Assembly: GCF_001183605.1 (NCBI RefSeq)
Contig: NZ_LFXJ01000005.1
Location: 992,001 to 1,056,000, forward strand
Reading direction: 5' to 3'
DNA length: 64,000 bases
Source of the DNA: Lysinibacillus xylanilyticus
Lineage (GTDB): Bacteria > Bacillota > Bacilli > Bacillales_A > Planococcaceae
This document shows positions 61,856 through 64,000 of this stretch, in pieces; positions within the stretch are counted from its first letter, which is position 1; the number at the start of each line of letters is the position of its first letter. Both the position numbers and the translations under genes were made by a program. The notes beneath the pieces were generated by a model. That model had not been told where the DNA came from. It searched no databases and was given only the letters and a program-made list of their open reading frames with translations.

Positions 61856-62767
61856 ATGTTAAAAACTGTTCAGCTATCAAATGGAGAAACGATTGCTTAT
61901 CGTAAACGCCAAGGGGGGGAACGTGCTTTATTACTAATTCATGGTAATATGACATCCTCCAAGCATTGGGACGTTCTAATCGATGCATTGGATGAAAAAT
62001 ATACAATTTATGCGATGGATTTACGAGGCTTTGGTGGTTCATCTTATCATAAACCGATTTCCGCGATTAAAGATTTTAGTGATGATGTAAAGCTTTTTGT
62101 GGACGCTATTCAATTAAAACAGTTTGACATGATTGGCTGGTCAACGGGCGGGGCTGTATGTATGCAGTTTGTCACTCAGTATCCAGGCTATTGTCAGCAG
62201 CTTATTTTACTAGCTTCGGCATCTACGAGAGGCTATCCATTTTACACGGATTTAGGTACAGGCAATCAAACAGCATTAAAGAGGGCATTTGCCTATGAAG
62301 AGGTACTCGTCGATACATCTAAAACAAAATTAGTACAAGGCTTCTACGATTCGAAAAATGTGCAGGGCTTACAGTCCGTCTGGAACGCACTTATTTACAC
62401 TCATAATCAGCCTAGCGCAGCACACTATCAGACATATGTGGATGATATGCTGACGCAACGAAATTTAGCTGAAGTTTATCATGCATTAAATGTCTTCAAT
62501 ATAAGTGCTGTTGACAATGAAGTCGCCAAAGGCACTCATGAGGCACAACAGATTACCATTCCAATTTTAGTATTAAGAGGCGATCGCGATTACGTCATAA
62601 CAGAAGGAATGAATGACGAAACAATGCTCGATTTAGGTGCTAATGCACAATTCGTCAGCTTAAAAGACTGCGGCCACTCCCCATTAATTGACGATTTACC
62701 ACAGCTTACAACTGAAATTGAAGCATTTTTAGAAATTGGAGGAAAAAATTATGCGTTTAAACAATAA
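61856..62767 (+). CDS. alpha/beta hydrolase of the Liv operon
   Basis: 303 residues from ATG 61856 (TAAGGGGGAAATGTG upstream). It has LLIHGNMTSSKHWD (oxyanion), MDLRGFGGSS, the nucleophile in GWSTGG, the Asp in RGDRDYV and the His in CGHSPLID. It may hydrolyse a thioester, diketone or ester in the pathway served by the importer. It overlaps the next gene by 17 bases. Confidence 0.85.
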   Translation: MLKTVQLSNGETIAYRKRQGGERALLLIHGNMTSSKHWDVLIDALDEKYTIYAMDLRGFGGSSYHKPISAIKDFSDDVKLFVDAIQLKQFDMIGWSTGGAVCMQFVTQYPGYCQQLILLASASTRGYPFYTDLGTGNQTALKRAFAYEEVLVDTSKTKLVQGFYDSKNVQGLQSVWNALIYTHNQPSAAHYQTYVDDMLTQRNLAEVYHALNVFNISAVDNEVAKGTHEAQQITIPILVLRGDRDYVITEGMNDETMLDLGANAQFVSLKDCGHSPLIDDLPQLTTEIEAFLEIGGKNYAFKQ

Positions 62768-63482
62768 AGTTGCCATTATTACAGGAGCTGCGAACGGGAT
62801 TGGCTATGCTGCTGCTGAAAGATTTATTGAAGAGGGGGCATTCGTTGTCATTGCAGACTTTAATGAGGAAGCGGGTGTTTCAGCTGCCGAGCAATTAGGG
62901 GATCAGGCATTATTTGTGCAAGTAAACGTTGCGGATAGAGAGAGCGTCAAGAAGCTAGTGGCAACGGTTATAGAGCGAGAAGGCCGAATCGATATTTTAA
63001 TAAACAATGCTGGTATTACACGTGACGCGATGCTAACAAAAATGACAGAGGATCAGTTTCAACAAGTGCTTGATGTGAATTTGACTGGAGTGTTTCATTG
63101 TACACAAGAGGTAATCCCACATATGGTTGCTGCCGGCGGGGGCAAAATTATTAATACATCTTCTGTCAGTGGTGTCTATGGAAATGTTGGTCAAACGAAT
63201 TACGCTGCCACAAAGGCCGCTATTGTCGGCATGACCAAAACATGGGCGAAGGAATTGGGTCGCAAAGGTATCAACGTGAATGCGGTGGCACCTGGCTTTA
63301 CAGAAACAGATATGGTGAAAAAAATGCCAGAAAATGTGCTAGCACAAATGCGTTCAGTCGTCCCACTGCAAAGATTAGGAACACCTAGGGATATTGCCAA
63401 TGCTTATTTATTTTTAGCATCTGATGAGGCTTCTTATGTCCACGGTCACACGCTTCATGTGGATGGAGCAATTATGATGTGA
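62751..63482 (+). CDS. short-chain dehydrogenase, FabG/PhaB-like
   Basis: 243 residues from ATG 62751 (TTGGAGGAAAAAATT upstream). The NADP-binding motif is TGAANGIG and the tetrad is in NNAGITRD, SSVSGVYGN and YAATKA. The sequence NNAGITRDAMLTKM and the end FLASDEASYVHGHTLHVDGA are typical of 3-oxoacyl-ACP/CoA reductases. It probably reduces or oxidises the beta-keto/hydroxyacyl intermediate. Confidence 0.9.
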   Translation: MRLNNKVAIITGAANGIGYAAAERFIEEGAFVVIADFNEEAGVSAAEQLGDQALFVQVNVADRESVKKLVATVIEREGRIDILINNAGITRDAMLTKMTEDQFQQVLDVNLTGVFHCTQEVIPHMVAAGGGKIINTSSVSGVYGNVGQTNYAATKAAIVGMTKTWAKELGRKGINVNAVAPGFTETDMVKKMPENVLAQMRSVVPLQRLGTPRDIANAYLFLASDEASYVHGHTLHVDGAIMM

Positions 63483-63498
63483 TAAGGAGGCTTTCAAG

Positions 63499-64000
63499 AT
63501 GTTTGTAGAGCAATCCTGGATTTTAAAACGTGCATCGCTAACACCTAAACGACTAGCATTGGTGAACCTAGAAACTAAGGAGCAGTGGACTTATCAGCAG
63601 TTAACAGAGGAAATTGCAAAATGGAGTCATTTTTTTGAGCGCCAAAACTTGCAGGCTGGGAGTCGTGTAGCCGTATTTGCGAAAAATCATATACAGCTTT
63701 TTGCTGTTTTATTCGCCTGCGGATTAAGAGGACTTATCTACGTGCCATTAAATTGGCGTATGAGTACGAAGGAATTAAATGATATTTTGATAGATGCTAC
63801 GCCTTCTTTACTGCTTTACGATGAAGAGATGAATTGCCCTTTATCTTTCGAAAATATGAATTCTCTTCGTTTAGTTAATGAAGGAACAGTTCTCAGCATT
63901 CGAGAAGTAGATCTTAATGATCCTTGGTTAATGATTTATACAGGTGGCACAACTGGCAAGGCAAAGGGCGTTGTACTATCCTTTAATTCTGTGAATTGGA
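63499..64000 (+). CDS. acyl-CoA synthetase (AMP-forming), 5' part
   Basis: Runs off the window after 167 codons. ATG 63499 follows AAGGAGGCTTTCAAG. It reads EQSWILKRASLTPKRLALV, VAVFAKNHIQLFAVLFACG and VPLNWRMSTKEL, and reaches the adenylate-forming P-loop YTGGTTGKAKGVVLS near the edge. It is predicted to activate a carboxylic acid to its CoA ester, the natural first step after import. Confidence 0.9.
   Translation, partial: MFVEQSWILKRASLTPKRLALVNLETKEQWTYQQLTEEIAKWSHFFERQNLQAGSRVAVFAKNHIQLFAVLFACGLRGLIYVPLNWRMSTKELNDILIDATPSLLLYDEEMNCPLSFENMNSLRLVNEGTVLSIREVDLNDPWLMIYTGGTTGKAKGVVLSFNSVNW

Overview
The window is low-GC Gram-positive DNA. It suits a spore-forming bacillus of the Lysinibacillus/Solibacillus type: AAGGAGG-like ribosome sites, many TTG starts, a meso-diaminopimelate dehydrogenase, a YjcZ-type small peptide, a YjdF protein and a sporulenol-synthase-type terpene cyclase. 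The genus is an inference.

Layout. (1) 1-3174: the 3' end of a T-box leader and a second, eukaryote-like isoleucyl-tRNA synthetase, interrupted by one in-frame TAA. (2) 3.5-42.7 kb: a long accessory region of mostly single, unrelated genes (GNAT acetyltransferases, alpha/beta hydrolases, VOC and DinB proteins, a metallo-beta-lactamase-fold enzyme, a serine hydrolase, a nuclease lipoprotein, an amidase, a prolyl-oligopeptidase-like protein, small membrane proteins), broken genes, an IS110 element, an IS3 remnant and a tyrosine-recombinase remnant. The gaps are mosaics of a few short hairpin modules, all in the same direction and joined at a recurring core CTAACGG. More than 40 cores are visible here and none was noticed after 42.7 kb. 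One unit of about 0.6 kb is present twice, bounded by the core at both ends of both copies. Several broken genes stop within a few bases of a core. This resembles a gene-cassette array and is the main candidate for an undescribed system. (3) 36.7-41.2 kb, within the accessory region but almost without modules: LysE exporter/MocR regulator pair, YjdF with a structured leader, CPBP protease, small membrane ORFs. (4) 42.9-47.9 kb: oxalate decarboxylase, an MFS transporter divergent from a Crp/Fnr regulator with a perfect 20-bp palindrome between them, and ddh. (5) 48.2-48.9 kb: a 39-bp minisatellite inside an interspersed repeat, then a large STAND/BTAD regulator and an alpha/beta hydrolase. (6) 53.4-55.4 kb: LysR regulator and aldo/keto reductase. 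(7) 56.1 kb to the end: a tightly packed operon with a complete Liv-type ABC importer, a KAS III-like enzyme, a hydrolase, a FabG-like reductase and the start of an acyl-CoA synthetase. It probably imports and CoA-activates an organic acid.

Modules B, D and E look like intrinsic terminators, so each cassette would be transcriptionally insulated from the next. The flanking segments (ddh, the Liv operon) have ordinary operon structure. All calls come from reading the sequence. Family names rest on motifs and remembered family features, not on searches.
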